Origin: Owenia fusiformis
Taxonomy: Eukaryota; Annelida; Polychaeta; Sabellida; Oweniidae
Assembly (NCBI GenBank): GCA_903813345.2
Contig: CAIIXF020000004.1
Coordinates: 1,939,525 to 2,003,524, forward strand
DNA: 64,000 nt
Reading direction: 5' to 3'
Part shown: in pieces, positions 12,991 to 24,100 of the stretch
Numbering within the stretch: position 1 is the first letter of the stretch
How the letters are laid out: every line of letters starts with the position of its first letter
Made by a program: the position numbers and the translations under genes
The notes under the pieces: generated by a model
Database searches by the model: none
What the model was told of the DNA's origin: nothing
The model's input: only the letters and a program-made list of their open reading frames with translations

Positions 12991-13120
12991 AACGTCTCAT
13001 GCGGGAATCGAACCCAGGACCTCCCGCTGCAGACGTCGGACGCTTGATACCCCTGAGCCATGATGAAGGCCAACCACTACAGCAAATACTGTAGTAGCGA
13101 TTTGATTTTGAAGGTCATTA
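12991..13120 (-). mobile_element. tRNA-derived SINE, first copy
   Basis: The minus strand carries a box A-like ATGGCTCAGGGGTATCAAGCG and a box B-like GGGTTCGATTCCC, followed upstream by CTACTACAGTATTTGCTGTAG-like sequence shared with the next copy. It is a degenerate tRNA head and not a functional tRNA. Confidence 0.65.
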
Positions 13121-13254
13121 CACCATCCCCCTGAAAACTGATTCACAAGGGCAACCACTCCTGACACAACTATAACAAGCCTTTGGCATGTCCGGGGAGC
13201 TGAAGTGCAACGAGCCAGATAATAGACATGTAATGTAATGAGTGAATGTGCTAA

Positions 13255-13390
13255 ATTCTCAGTGAGGGAATCGAACCCAAGACCTTCCGCTCTGGAGTCA
13301 GACGCTCTACCGATTCGGCCATAAGGGCTAACCGCTACAGCAGAGACTAAAGTAGCGACTTGTTATCGAAGGTCATTACAGATACTCCAT
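13255..13390 (-). mobile_element. tRNA-derived SINE, second copy
   Basis: On the minus strand, ATGGCCGAATCGGTAGAGCG (box A-like) and GGGTTCGATTCCC (box B-like) are followed by the same CTACAGCAGAGACT / GAAGGTCATTACA module as the copy 260 bp to the left. The two are tandem insertions or a local duplication. Confidence 0.65.
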
Positions 13391-13975
13391 GGTAAGATAT
13401 CTATATTTTCCTCAGGTTATAGCCTAATTCATATCCAAAAAACTCCCATAAAATAACCTCTTTATAGTCATTATCTTGCACATTGCAATTCATATAAAAC
13501 TGCAGTGCTCATACAACTATTTTCACATTTCTATATCATATATTACTTTTATTATGGAACAAATGCAATTATAATTATTATCAGATGCAATCACAATTTG
13601 TTGTAGCTAAACAGTATGTGATATTATTCAAACACTTAAAATAAATCAAACAATGTTTAATTAGTTTTTTTGTAGTTTGAAGGCTACTCAAGGATATTTA
13701 TGGAATATTTATACATATACTGATAATGAAGTTCAAAACCTGCTGAAAAATTAGTTTTTATTATTTTATTTAACCATTTGTTTATCTATCTATATATGTG
13801 CACTTAAACATATCTCATTTTGTTTAACAAAGGCTTTTGACAGAATAGCAATACAGACCTCTATAATGTTAATCGGTGTCATTAGGTGTGTTGATAACAT
13901 AATTATTCTTCAACAACAAAAATACTGCCAAAAATTCATTTTACAAATTATTAGACAGCAATTCTTACCATAAAC

Positions 13976-15417
13976 ATGTATTGTGGATTCATATATGGGT
14001 CGGCCATTATTTTCATCGGCTGTGTTTCAGTTTCTAGAGCTGGAAAACTGGAAAGCGCAATACAACTCTTGATTGAAAAACTGAAAATTGATCTGAAAGA
14101 AGATTCCTCTAGCATAAGAGACGAGATAGCAAATCTACGAGATGATGTCTCAAATCTACGCGATGATCAATCAAATTTACGAGATGGTCAATCGGATATC
14201 AGGGACAATATTTTTGAAATGAAGAAACAGTTGGATGAACATACAAATGACAACATCGCAAAAACTGACACTGACCCTAAGGCTGATGATCCAGTTTTCT
14301 CAGATGGTGAAGCTCAAAATTATTTATCTTTCATCAAGTAATTTGCATTGCTACATGATTCAAATCTGAGATTCAAATTAAAGATGTTATTAATGATCAC
14401 ATGAAAAAACACATTTATTTTGTGTTTACAGGTTGCAATAAGTCAACAACAATGTTTCAAACGATCCAGGATCAGTTAAAGAGCTTCCAACAAAATTGTC
14501 CCAAAGATGAGATCTCTGTCAGTCGTCCTGTTGATGATGGAGGTGAGGTTAAAATATAAGAATGAACTGTGATGGAAAATGCATGTACATCGTAAAATTA
14601 GTTTTCCATATTCAGATATTCTATTGTAGTTTTGTTCCTATTTTGACTTATCTTTGTGGAAGTTTCTTGCTTTTCTTTCCAGACATATTGCATATTGTAA
14701 CTTATTTTCAATATCAATTCTTTTCCAGAACCATGTAACAATGCCACTTTGCCTGTATCAGAGGACTGCTTTGGACAATCTGATGGTGTTCTTATTATTT
14801 TAAACAAAATAGGAAAACCATTTCTTGCAAGGTGTGAAGCTGGGTGGCTTATCATTGCACATCGTTACGATGCAAGTGTGGATTTCAATCTAGACTGGGA
14901 CTACTATAAACATGGTTTTGGCAATATCTGGAAAGAACACTTCATTGGATTGGAAAATATTGTGTCTGTGTTGCTCCAGAAGAGATACAAAGCCAGGTTT
15001 GACCTCACAACATGGGAGAATGAGACGGGATACGCAGAATACCAAACCTTTGACTTTAATGATAAGAAAGACAAATACAGAATAACAATCGATAGTTATA
15101 GTGGTACAGCTGGTGATTCAATGAAATATTCCAACCATATGCGATTCACCACAAAGGATTCTGATAATGATAACTATGTTGGTAATTGTGCCTTGGTTTT
15201 TGGCGAACCCCATTGGTATGACACATGTGGTAATGATGTCAAGGGCTCTATCTTTGGTATGTACTCAAAGACTCCGAAATGTTCAAAAGTATGGCGTTGT
15301 TTAACTTGGTATGATTGGCCTAAAAAGCTTCCTGGAGTCAATAGCAATGCCTACTACTCTTTCAAAGAAGTAAAGCTCAAGATTCGATTTAAATGTTGCC
15401 TTCAAAATAACATTTGA
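13976..15417 (+). CDS. FREP gene 3: three-exon secreted fibrinogen-related protein
   Basis: Exons 13976-14306, 14432-14542 and 14729-15417, all phase 1, give 376 residues. Exon 1 has a signal peptide (MYCGFIYGSAIIFIGCVSVSRAG) and a shorter coiled coil (about three LRDDx heptads). Exon 2 (GCNKSTTMFQTIQDQLKSF) matches exon 2 of gene 2 but is 27 nt longer. The exon 3 module of genes 2 and 5 is absent. The fibrinogen domain is type 2: VDFNLDWDYYKHGFG, SNHMRFTTKDSDNDN (DxDND calcium motif intact) and GNCAL. Compared with its paralogues the last codons have lost CCTA, so KIRPI-stop becomes KIRFKCCLQNNI-stop, an eight-residue extension. An AATAAA lies at about 15552. Confidence 0.85.
14432..14542 (+). 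CDS. FREP gene 3 exon 2
   Basis: A 111-nt exon between GTTTACAG and GGAG|GTGAGG, phase 1 at both ends. It encodes about 37 residues with two cysteines (GCNKST ... QNCPKDEISVSR). It is longer than its gene 2 counterpart by nine codons after the second cysteine. Confidence 0.75.
14729..15417 (+). CDS. FREP gene 3 exon 3 (fibrinogen domain, type 2)
   Basis: A 689-nt exon after TTCTTTTCCAG, opening EPCNNATLPVSEDC. It contains GWLIIAHRYDASVDF, TTKDSDNDN and CGNDVKGSIFGMY. The DxDND motif and the NCA after it match the usual fibrinogen calcium and ligand-pocket region, unlike type 1 domains. Confidence 0.9.
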
Positions 15418-15589
15418 CATTATCTATTTCACACATATTGATTGAAGAATGGTAGACAAAATTTGGATAATCTATTTGGCAAAAACATAAAGTTTAGAAC
15501 AATCAGGCATGCATTTTTTGTCCGATATTAACATTTTGTAATAATTAATGAAATAAAATGAATCAAATGGATAAACCATTTAGAGAAAA

Positions 15590-15950
15590 AAGCCAGGTTT
15601 GACATCAGCACATGGGGAAATGAGACAAAATACGCAGGATACCAAACATTTGACAACACAGGTTAAACACTGATGGTTTTAAGGGTACAGCAGGTGATAC
15701 TTTAAAATATTCCAACCATATGCGATTCAGTACCAAGGACTCTGACAATGATGATTATTATACAGTAGTCGTTGTAATTGTGCCACGTCTTATGGACCTT
15801 TTTGGTATGACAAATGTGACGGAATACAAGGCTCTATCTTTGGTAGATATTCCAGGATTCCAAAATGTTCAAAGGCATGGAGCTGTGTAACTTGGTATGA
15901 AAGGCCTACAAAATTTTCTGAAGTTGAGGAACATTCCCTTTACTCATTTA
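15590..15950 (+). pseudogene. Decayed fibrinogen-domain exon downstream of gene 3
   Basis: Starts at the RFDISTWGNETKYA equivalent, just after the gene 3 poly(A) region. It carries frameshifts and stops but remains recognisable through HMRFSTKDSDNDD, the FWYDKC and GSIFGRYSR-like parts, and TWYERPT. It is broken in the middle of the final TACTCATTTAAGGAGG stretch by the Harbinger-like element at 15951-17484; the last few codons reappear at 17485. A similar fragment follows gene 5, so the pair probably predates the duplication of genes 3 and 5. Confidence 0.8.
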
Positions 15951-17484
15951 TGCCATGGTCACATATGCTCCAATTTTCACTACGGCGCCCGGCCGATGAG
16001 TATTTTGTTCAAAATCGGCCGGCGAGCCCGGGCATCGTACGGGCGCCGGGCGATGATCGCTCATCATCGGCCGATTTTTAGACATCGAACGGGCGCCGGC
16101 AGAGTTTTATCGCGGAGATAAAAGTTGCCGATGTCTTGGCGATTTTTTCTCAACCAAACTCATCGGTATCTACCCGGCCGTGTCCCGTCCGGTCATCGTA
16201 CGATTATCTTGCGGCGCCCGGTGGCATCGCACGGATTTTGCGAGCTGATTTGTTTGATAAATCTTAATAATGATTACTTATAAAGTGGTATAACGGTTTT
16301 AGAAATAATGGGGTAAGGAATTATAATTACTACACACTGTCAGAGATTTTTTATAAAACATAAATGGAACGATTAAGCTTTCTGTAAAACAATGGCACAC
16401 TTTTGAATACCTGGGTGGGTTGATCTTGTCGTTCTTATATTGACATTAATCGTGTATGTCTGTCATACACATTGAATGGAGTGATACATTTTTATGCGTA
16501 TATTCACTCATGCATACCATTACAAATTATTTATTTAAAAAAACCTTTTGAATGTTTTTGTGAGTACAGTATTTTCAAGGGTCACAATTTTACTGTCACA
16601 ATTACAACGTTATATGCCAAAGGCTAAGGATAGAGGGGATAAGGCCAATGGGCCATATATGAGGAATTTCTTGGGAAGACAGGTGGAAAAAAGACAATAG
16701 AGGGTACTCCACTTAAAATAGAGGAAAAAATTGCCAATTTCTTTTAAGATATTTTATGACCAAACTAATTTTCTTCACAAGAACAGACAAAAGAAAGATG
16801 CAGAAATAGGGAATTTTGCTAATAGCATCGGATGGACAGGTAGACATAGTATTTGTTTATAGTACTATGAAGGTGCACTTTGATGAAAAGACCACGTGCA
16901 GTATGGCAAGTGATTTTAGACGGTAATATCTTTCACCACGAGTATTGTATTGTATTGTTTTGTATTGTATTGTATCTTTTATTCCAATTGAAGTACCCAT
17001 GATGATAAAAATATCAATCAAACAATTCGAAAAATTATGAATAGGGACCCAATATCAAAATTTTTTCTAAATACTAAACCTATTTACTCAAAAGAGGATC
17101 TTCTTTTTCTGATTTTTATTGCATGAAAACATTATTATCCTGGAAGTCCTGTCTATCAAAGTATTTCGTTTTCAAATGTTGGATTCACGCCATGTGGAAC
17201 AGTCATACTGGGTCATACAGTAATTTAGTATAAATCTAGAGGCCTGTAGATCGACCGATGTCCTGGCGGGTGCCGTACGGCCACCGGCAGATAGCCTTGC
17301 GATACCCGTGCGATGTCTTTCAGATTCAATTGATTGCGGGCGCCGTACGATGCCTGTACTAATGTGACCATACTCACGATTAGATGAAGACATCGGTGAA
17401 AAGTCACCGGCGCCCTGTCGATTTAGAAATCGGCCGACGATCGATGATCATCGGCCGGCGCCCGGCGCCTATGTGACCTAGGCA
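15951..17484. mobile_element. 1.53-kb Harbinger-like non-autonomous element
   Basis: The ends are TGCCATGGTCACA and TGTGACCTAGGCA (inverted), flanked by TTA on both sides, the 3-bp duplication typical of PIF/Harbinger elements. The subterminal regions are strikingly GC-rich (GGCGCCGG, CGGCCGAT) in an AT-rich window. The centre is AT-rich and holds no transposase; it includes a TATTGTATTGTATCTTTTATTCC stretch near 16950 that looks like another element's tail. The small open frames at 15897-16121 and 17172-17407 come from the GC-rich arms. Confidence 0.8.
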
Positions 17485-17557
17485 TTAAGGAGGTTTGACG
17501 CAATGTAGTTTATATACAATATCTTGTGTCAAGTGTTTGACGCAATGTAGTTTACTA

Positions 17558-18137
17558 GTTCAAATTATGTTCATTTTTTCAGGAAAAGAAAGAAGAGACT
17601 GTACTGTGTATGTATAGCTCCTGTAGAATGTTAGTTGTAAAACATGATGCCTTGGACACCTGCTCAAAAGACAATTGTGCTAGGAAGAAAAACGCATTCA
17701 GTGGTGACTACAACTGCAAAAAACTGAATAACTTCCTAACCATAGTGTTTTGGCTCTTCAGATTTGGCACAAATCATCTTCATTCACTGTATGGTAAATC
17801 TATAGAGTGAAATCAAAATCACTACAGGCAGACTTAAGAAGGCATTTTGACCATGACTGTAAAGTCCCTGAAGTGATTTTGATGAAACTCCACAATTTCA
17901 CCACACATTGAATGAGGATAATCTTTGCCAAATCTGAAGTGCCAAAACACAATGGTTAGAAAGTTATTTGGTTTTATTGCTGTGGTAGTCCCCTCTGACT
18001 GCATTTTTCTTTTTCTTAGTACAACTGTCTTTTGAGCAGGTGTCCAAGGCATAATGTTTAACAACTTACTAACAACATGAGCTATACATACACAGTCTCT
18101 TCTTTCTTTTCCTGAAAAAAATGAACATAATTGAATT
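17558..18137. repeat. Large imperfect foldback, ~270-bp arms
   Basis: About 17558-17830 is repeated in inverted orientation at about 17850-18137. Shared landmarks include GGAAAAGAAAGAAGAGACTG, GCCTTGGACACCTGCTCAAA and the GTGTTTTGG..CTTCAGATTTGGC region. Both arms carry a diverged open frame (PWTPAQKT..LRKRK), suggesting the inverted copy derives from an unrecognised transposon coding segment. The arms differ by several indels. Confidence 0.8.
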
Positions 18138-18991
18138 AGTCTTATATATATTTTTTTTTACATAGTCTGACTACCTTAGACCCCACTTACTCAACCCCTA
18201 GGTGTAATAGGTCCCCGTCAGTACACTTCATTTATAACATGCCACATCTAAACAGTGGGTGTGTTTTATTTTTCTTGAACTTTTCGTATATCTATATGTA
18301 ACATTGTAATTGAAAGCGGACATAAAATGCCAAAAGGCGATTTGCCGCATGATTGTGTATTATGCCATAAAAAATATATTAAATTAAATGAAATAAAACT
18401 ATTGTTTTAAAAAAAATTGAATTAGTATTTTCCAAGATATAGTGATTTCTTTGGGTTGCGTTTTTTGAATGCCTTGTATATTAGTTAAGAATGGCACGGA
18501 TAATTAATACTTGAATGAACTTAAAACATTATGAGCTTAATTGTCAGAATTTTGTAACAAATTAATAAAATAAATCAAACAGACATAAATCATTTAAAGT
18601 CACGTGGCGGACTATACCCACCGTGTATAATAGCTGTTTTGTATTAAGCTCTCATCTGTTTGAATGGACACTTTATAAATGGCTATTTTGTTATTTGAAA
18701 GGTTACCGTTGGATATTTATTAGGCAACTTGATTACATATAATGATAAAACAGTCCAATAATGAAAAATTAGTTTGTTTATTTTGTTTATCTTTCATTTG
18801 TTAATCAACTCTTAATCTACGATTACAAATATCTCATTTTGTCATCAAAAACTGTTGACAGATTATTAAAGACCTCAATAGCGTAACTCAATGGGCAATA
18901 TTATAAGCAAATTATTAAGCTAACATATTGCTGAAATCTAAACAAACACTTAGTGGTACAAATTCATTTTTTAAATTACCAAACAAAAGTT
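18138..18991. other. Upstream region of FREP gene 4
   Basis: No gene. From about 18640 it is homologous to the upstream region of gene 1 (TGAATGGACA.TTTATAAATGGCT at 18660 and 4239), ending with the conserved FREP 5' flank. The leader ACACTTAGTGGTACAAATTCA before the ATG is also shared with gene 1. Confidence 0.6.
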
Positions 18992-19927
18992 ATGCAGCGT
19001 GGAATCGTGTACGGGTTGGCCATTCTTTGCCTCGGATGTTTCTCAGTTTCTAGAGCTGGGAATCTGGAAAAGAAAATGCAACGCCTGATCGAAAAACTGA
19101 AAACCGATCTGAAAGATGATTGCTCTAGCATAAGAGATGAGGTAGCGAATCTTAGAGACGATGTGTCTAATCTACGAGATGGGGAATGCGCTGACAGAGA
19201 CAATATCTTTGAACTCAAGGAATCACTGGTTGAATTAAGGGATCTGTTGAAGGAGCTCCCGTGTGACAATAATGTTTCAGAACAATCTGCTACAGAAGAT
19301 TGTAATAGACAATCTGATGGCGTTCAAAGAATTCTCCCCAAAATAGGAAAACCATTTCTTGCAAGATGTGAAGCCGGGTGGCTTATCATTGGACATCGTT
19401 ATGATGGAAGTGTGGATTTCAATAAAGTCTGGGAGTCCTACAAACTTGGCTTTGGCAAAGTCTGGAAAGAGCACTTCATAGGATTTGAAAATATTCTCTC
19501 TGTATTGCAACAGAAGGAATACAAAGCTAGGTTTGACCTCACCACTTGGGAGAATGAGACAAAATACGCAGAATACCAAATTTTCGACTTTAATGATAGG
19601 AAAGACAAATACAGAATAAGTATCGGTGGTTATAATGGTACAGCAGGTGATGCAATGCAAGATGCCAACCATAATCAATTCAGCACCAAGGATTCGAGAA
19701 ATGATAATTTTGGTGGTAGTTGCATTTTGAGTTTTGGTGGACCTTATTGGTATGGCGCGTGTCTTGGGGCAGGGGGCTCTATCTTTGGCATGTACTCCAA
19801 GAGTCCAAAATGTCCAAGTATATCGTCCTGTTTAACTTGGCAAGAATGGCCAAAGAAGCTTCCAGGAGTTGATCACAATGGCGATTACTCATTTAAAGAG
19901 GTGAAGTTCAAGATTCGACCTATTTAA
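18992..19927 (+). CDS. FREP gene 4: intact intronless fibrinogen-related protein
   Basis: A single exon of 311 residues from ATG 18992 (MQRGIVYGLAILCLGC). The same frame opens at 18953 but only with GTG. Layout: signal peptide to about residue 23 (SVSRAG), coiled coil NLEKKMQRLIEKLKTDL with two LRDDV-type heptads, acidic linker (DRDNIFELKESLVELRDLL), LPCDNNVSEQSATEDC, then a type 1 fibrinogen domain (GWLIIGHRYDGSVDF, YKARFDLTTWENET, GTAGDAMQDANHNQFSTKD, WYGAC, KFKIRPI). The calcium loop is KDSRNDNFGG, with Arg in place of the second Asp. It is the functional counterpart of gene 1. It is probably secreted and oligomeric with a recognition role; the ligand is not known. Confidence 0.9.
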   Translation: MQRGIVYGLAILCLGCFSVSRAGNLEKKMQRLIEKLKTDLKDDCSSIRDEVANLRDDVSNLRDGECADRDNIFELKESLVELRDLLKELPCDNNVSEQSATEDCNRQSDGVQRILPKIGKPFLARCEAGWLIIGHRYDGSVDFNKVWESYKLGFGKVWKEHFIGFENILSVLQQKEYKARFDLTTWENETKYAEYQIFDFNDRKDKYRISIGGYNGTAGDAMQDANHNQFSTKDSRNDNFGGSCILSFGGPYWYGACLGAGGSIFGMYSKSPKCPSISSCLTWQEWPKKLPGVDHNGDYSFKEVKFKIRPI

Positions 19928-20125
19928 ATGTTGCCTTCAAAGTGCTATTTGACATAATGTGATATTGATTATGAAATGGTGTAGACACTACTTGAATGAA
20001 TAAATGAAGTGGCATAACGAGCACAGGTTTAGAACTTTTAACATTCATTGTCCGATATCAGGATTCTGTTATAATGAAATAAAACCAATCACTGCACGGA
20101 AACAAACCATCTAAAATGTATTGTT

Positions 20126-20664
20126 AGTACCTCAGTTGAAATACTCGATTTTGATTGGTCAACGAGCGGTGAATAATTTTAACTGTACACCGCGCAATGC
20201 ATTGCCGGTGAATAATATTCCCAGCATTCCACTAAAATGACGTCATTATCAGACGATAAAATGGCCGCCGCTAGCACTAGCCGTTTCAAAAATGTTGAAG
20301 ATGAGGCTATTATTAGACTCTTAGAGAGTAAAGACAGTCAAAATACGAAGAAAAATCTAAAACTATGTACAAAGCTTTTAGTGGACTTCGCCCAGGAGAG
20401 TAATTTGACTCCATTGAGTGAACTTACTGCCGATATACTGAAATACAACATGAACGTCTCGAGGGTCTGGATCCAACTTCAAGTCAACTTCAAGGGTCAG
20501 AAAAATCTAAGATATTCTTCGGACTAACAAAACAATTATAGACCTCTCCATTCGGTTTACTGTCAAAATTATATCCCTCGACTGTAAACCTCGACCTACG
20601 GTCTCGGTTTACAGTCTCGGGATATAATTTTGACAGTAAACCTCTGGAGAGGTCAATAATTGTA
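20126..20664 (+). mobile_element. Insertion carrying a Crypton-like ORF fragment and a long hairpin
   Basis: Absent from the paralogous spacer at 5425-6128 and flanked by TATTGTT on both sides (20119-20125 and 20665-20671), so the insertion is directly visible. The frame at 20237-20527 (96 residues) contains SRFKNVEDEAIIRLLESK and DSQNTKKNLKLC. This resembles the N-terminal part of Crypton/DUF3504-type tyrosine-recombinase proteins, but the catalytic domain is missing. The 3' part is the palindrome at 20532-20662. The family assignment rests on motif resemblance only. Confidence 0.6.
20532..20662. repeat. Palindrome P1
   Basis: The arms contain GACCTCTCC, GTTTACTGTCAAAATTATAT and their complements. 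The centre reads CTCGACCTACGGTCTCGG. Confidence 0.85.
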
Positions 20665-21166
20665 TATTGTTTTGAATATTTATTAATGGGTAATAAATTG
20701 TGGATGGAATTAAGAGAATGAATCCGTTATATACTTGTTAGAAAAAAATAGTCTGATCATCCATTATCTTCATTCATTATAATCGGGTTTATTCCAAACA
20801 CTGTTGCTAGTCGAAATGTTTGGATTCAGTCATGTTAGACTACAATATAAACCAAAGTGGCTTAAACTTTATATGGGTGCTTTCAATGGAAACTTTATGA
20901 ATATCTATTAATTTGGTTAGTTGAAAGGTTACTCGTATATTTAATGATGATAAAGTTCAATACCTTCTGATAGATTATTTTGTTAATTTTGTTTAAAAGT
21001 TACCATTTGTTTATCACCTCTAAATCTACAATTACAAATATCTCATTATGCTCAACAAAGGCTTTTGTCATATCATTAATACTGACATAATTATTAATAT
21101 AGCATATTATTCAACTCAAAAAAGATACTGCCACGAATTCATTTCACAAATTATTCCACCATAAAC

Positions 21167-24100
21167 ATGAAGCATGGACTCGCGTATGTGTTTGCGATTC
21201 TTTGGCTCGGTTGTTTTTCAGTTTCTAGAGCTGGAAAGCTGGAAAGCGTAATACAACTCTTGATTGATAAACTGAAAATCGATCTGAAAGAAGATTCCTC
21301 TAGCATCAGAGACGATGTGTCAAATCTTCGAGACGATGTGTCAAATCTTCGAGACGATGTGTCTAATCTAAGAGATGATGTATCTAATCTAAGAGATGAT
21401 ATGTCTAATCTAAGAGATGGTCAATCGGATATAAGAGACATTAATTTTATATTGATGAAGCATTTAGATGAACGCATAAGTGGCAACATCGTCATAAATG
21501 ACTCTAAAGCTGATATTCCAGTTATCTCTGACGGTGAGGCTAAAGTTAATTATTCATTTTTGGTCAAGTGATTTACATTGCTGCATGGATTGTTTTCTTA
21601 GAGTCAAAGATTGGTAAAAATTATCCAATTGCTATTGGAGGAAGGAATATTTAGATTTAATTATATCTCTCTCTAAATGAACTGAAAATATTTTATTCAG
21701 ATTAATTTGATTTGTAATGTCTTTTTATATTCCTATATTAGGTAATTGCAGCAAGGCATTTGGGGCAGACACTGTAAAGGAAGATCTTGATATGTTGAAA
21801 GAACAAATGAAGAAACTAGCAGATGTATGCAAGACAGAATCAGATGTCGAAATATATAAAGGTAGACACCTTCTTTTGAATTAAATTTGTTTGAAGCCAA
21901 ATATTACTTGTATGTCAATAAATTTCCCAAGCGCTTCCATCACTCATCGTTACTTATCGTTATGGTACATTGAGCATCTGTACCCTCTAGCTTCAATGTA
22001 GGCCAGTTTGTGCCACATGAGGAAGGTTTAAGATAAGCCTAAAAACATACGTATGTATTTCATACCTACTGAGGTTCTAGGTACATAACGAGCGGGAATA
22101 TATACTGTATCTAGCCAAGGCCCGGGGCGGAATGGATACACGCTGTATCCACCCCGGTCCCGCTCCTGAACTTTTTTTTCACAATTTTTTCAAATTTGTT
22201 TTGAATTTTTTTCAAATTTTTACATTTTTCCAAAAAAAATTTTCACATTTTTCAAATTTCATTTTTCAAAATATTAGTTATATGAGTTTGAAAATCTCAG
22301 AAACTAACTTTATAACACCAAGAAAATGCGTATCTTAAGTATATTTTTGAATTTTGGAACTTAAGGTATAAGACGTACCTAGAACATCAGTAGGTATGAA
22401 ATACATCTGTTATGTACGGTCGGTTTTGGATACAGGGTTTATCCCTCGAAAAATATGTGTATATCCCTTGGTCCCTGCGGTCCTTCGGGATATACACATA
22501 TTTCCCTTGGGATAAAACCTGTATCCAAAACCTCCCAGTACATAACCCTTATATCTGTACCCATCCGCATGTTTGTATTGCTTCGTGCACTAACAAACTA
22601 CGTAAAGGTAAACGTAAGTTGGCTATTTGCGCTAATCCTATTTAACCTCCTTATAAAGTCTCTATTAACCATGGGGGAAAGTCCACCCGCCTATATACAA
22701 CCTACCACCGAGCAAGACACGCTTATACCGCCAATCCAATGTTTATTGTATAAAATGTATAGATATGTGTTTGGAATCACTGCAAATTGGTATGTCATCC
22801 CTTTTCATGCCCATAAATTGTATACATTTATCAGCAAACAAGTTTGTGTTTTTTCTTGAGTTTGTTTTCCCACGCGTTCCTAACTTCGACCGTTAATTTG
22901 AATTTTTGACCTACCGGATGTTTGAAAATCAAGGATTACGAGTTTCATACTGCACCGTTTTTCTTCAAACTTGTTCCATTCAAAGCATAACACAAATCCC
23001 TTTCTGATGGTGCATTATTCTCTTCAACAGAGTTCCTACTTCCAGCGGCATTTTGGTCCCCAGCTGTAAGAAGGCCTTCTAACAGCTATACCAAGAACAA
23101 AACAAGTGTTTGATGTGTTTTCTAAAACAATACAGATGAAAGCATATATATATTTCAAATTATATTGTTACCATTCAAAAAATGACCATTAAATTGACGA
23201 TGTGTTAAATTTTTAGATTTTTGTCATGACTGGTTTGAGAGAAATGTGTGTTCAAAAAGTTCTCCATATCGATACCACTCCTCTATTATATCTCTTATAA
23301 CACTAAACAATAATGGGATACTTACGACTTGAACTTTTATTTGATTAAAATCCATACGAATGTCTTTAAGCATTAGCAATGCGATTTTATTATCAGATTT
23401 TTCAAATCAAATGTTTTGATGAAAGATGAGCAAAGGGGAGATAAGAATCATTTCCTTTTGATGCCTGTTCATGTAATGAATGAATTGAAAAGATTTTATA
23501 CAGATTAATTTGATTTGTAATGTCTTTTCATGCTCCTATATTAGGTAATTGCAGCAAGGCATTTGGGGCAGACACTGTAAAGGAAGATCTTGATATGTTG
23601 AAAGAACAAATGAAGAGACTAGCAGATGTATGCAAGACAGAATCAGATGTCGAAATATATAAAGGTAGACACCTGCTTTTGAATTAACTTTGAAGCCAAA
23701 TATTACTAGAGATAGTATGTCAAACCATTTCCCAAGCGCTTGTACTTATCGTTATGGTGCCCTCTAGCTTCAATGTGGGCCAGTTTGTGCCACATAAGGA
23801 AGGTTAAGATAAACCTAAAAATGATCCGCATGTATGTATTGCTTCGTGCACTAACAAACTACGTATAGTCCATGGTATGACCTCCGAATATGAAGGATCC
23901 ATAGCACACTATAGCGCAGCAACATTTGAAGCAATATTTATGAAGGTGTACATGTCTTGATTCTTTTAAAATACCATTTGCTGAAAAAACTTCCGGCTTT
24001 CGGGTCGAAAAACGTCTTTCATCACAAGGAGTAAAAAAAAAACGTAAATATTTTGATTCGAACTTTTATACATTTTATAAGACACATACAGTTATTCTAA

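Larger units (their letters stand above)
8821..13975. other. 5.1-kb intergenic region between FREP genes 2 and 3
   Basis: No gene can be supported. The short open frames at 10928-11158, 11401-11613, 11573-11827 and 12109-12363 lack domains, exon context or repeats of coding character. The region holds scattered GTGAAAAACGTCAC-like motifs (10.2-12.5 kb) and two tRNA-derived SINEs (12.99-13.39 kb). Confidence 0.6.
19928..21166. other. Spacer between FREP genes 4 and 5
   Basis: Corresponds to 5425-6128 (AATAAA signals, then conserved FREP 5' flank) plus a 539-bp insertion at 20126-20664. Confidence 0.75.

Noticed and set aside
7880-13335. Three tRNA-like segments (7940-8036, 12991-13070, 13261-13331, minus strand)
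   Set aside because: They have box A and box B-like sequences but no complete cloverleaf, and share non-tRNA flanks with each other or with a LINE tail. They are SINE heads and not tRNA genes.
15897-16121. GC-rich Arg-rich open frames at 15897-16121 and 17172-17407
   Set aside because: They lie in the GC-rich arms of the Harbinger-like element and have no recognisable domain.
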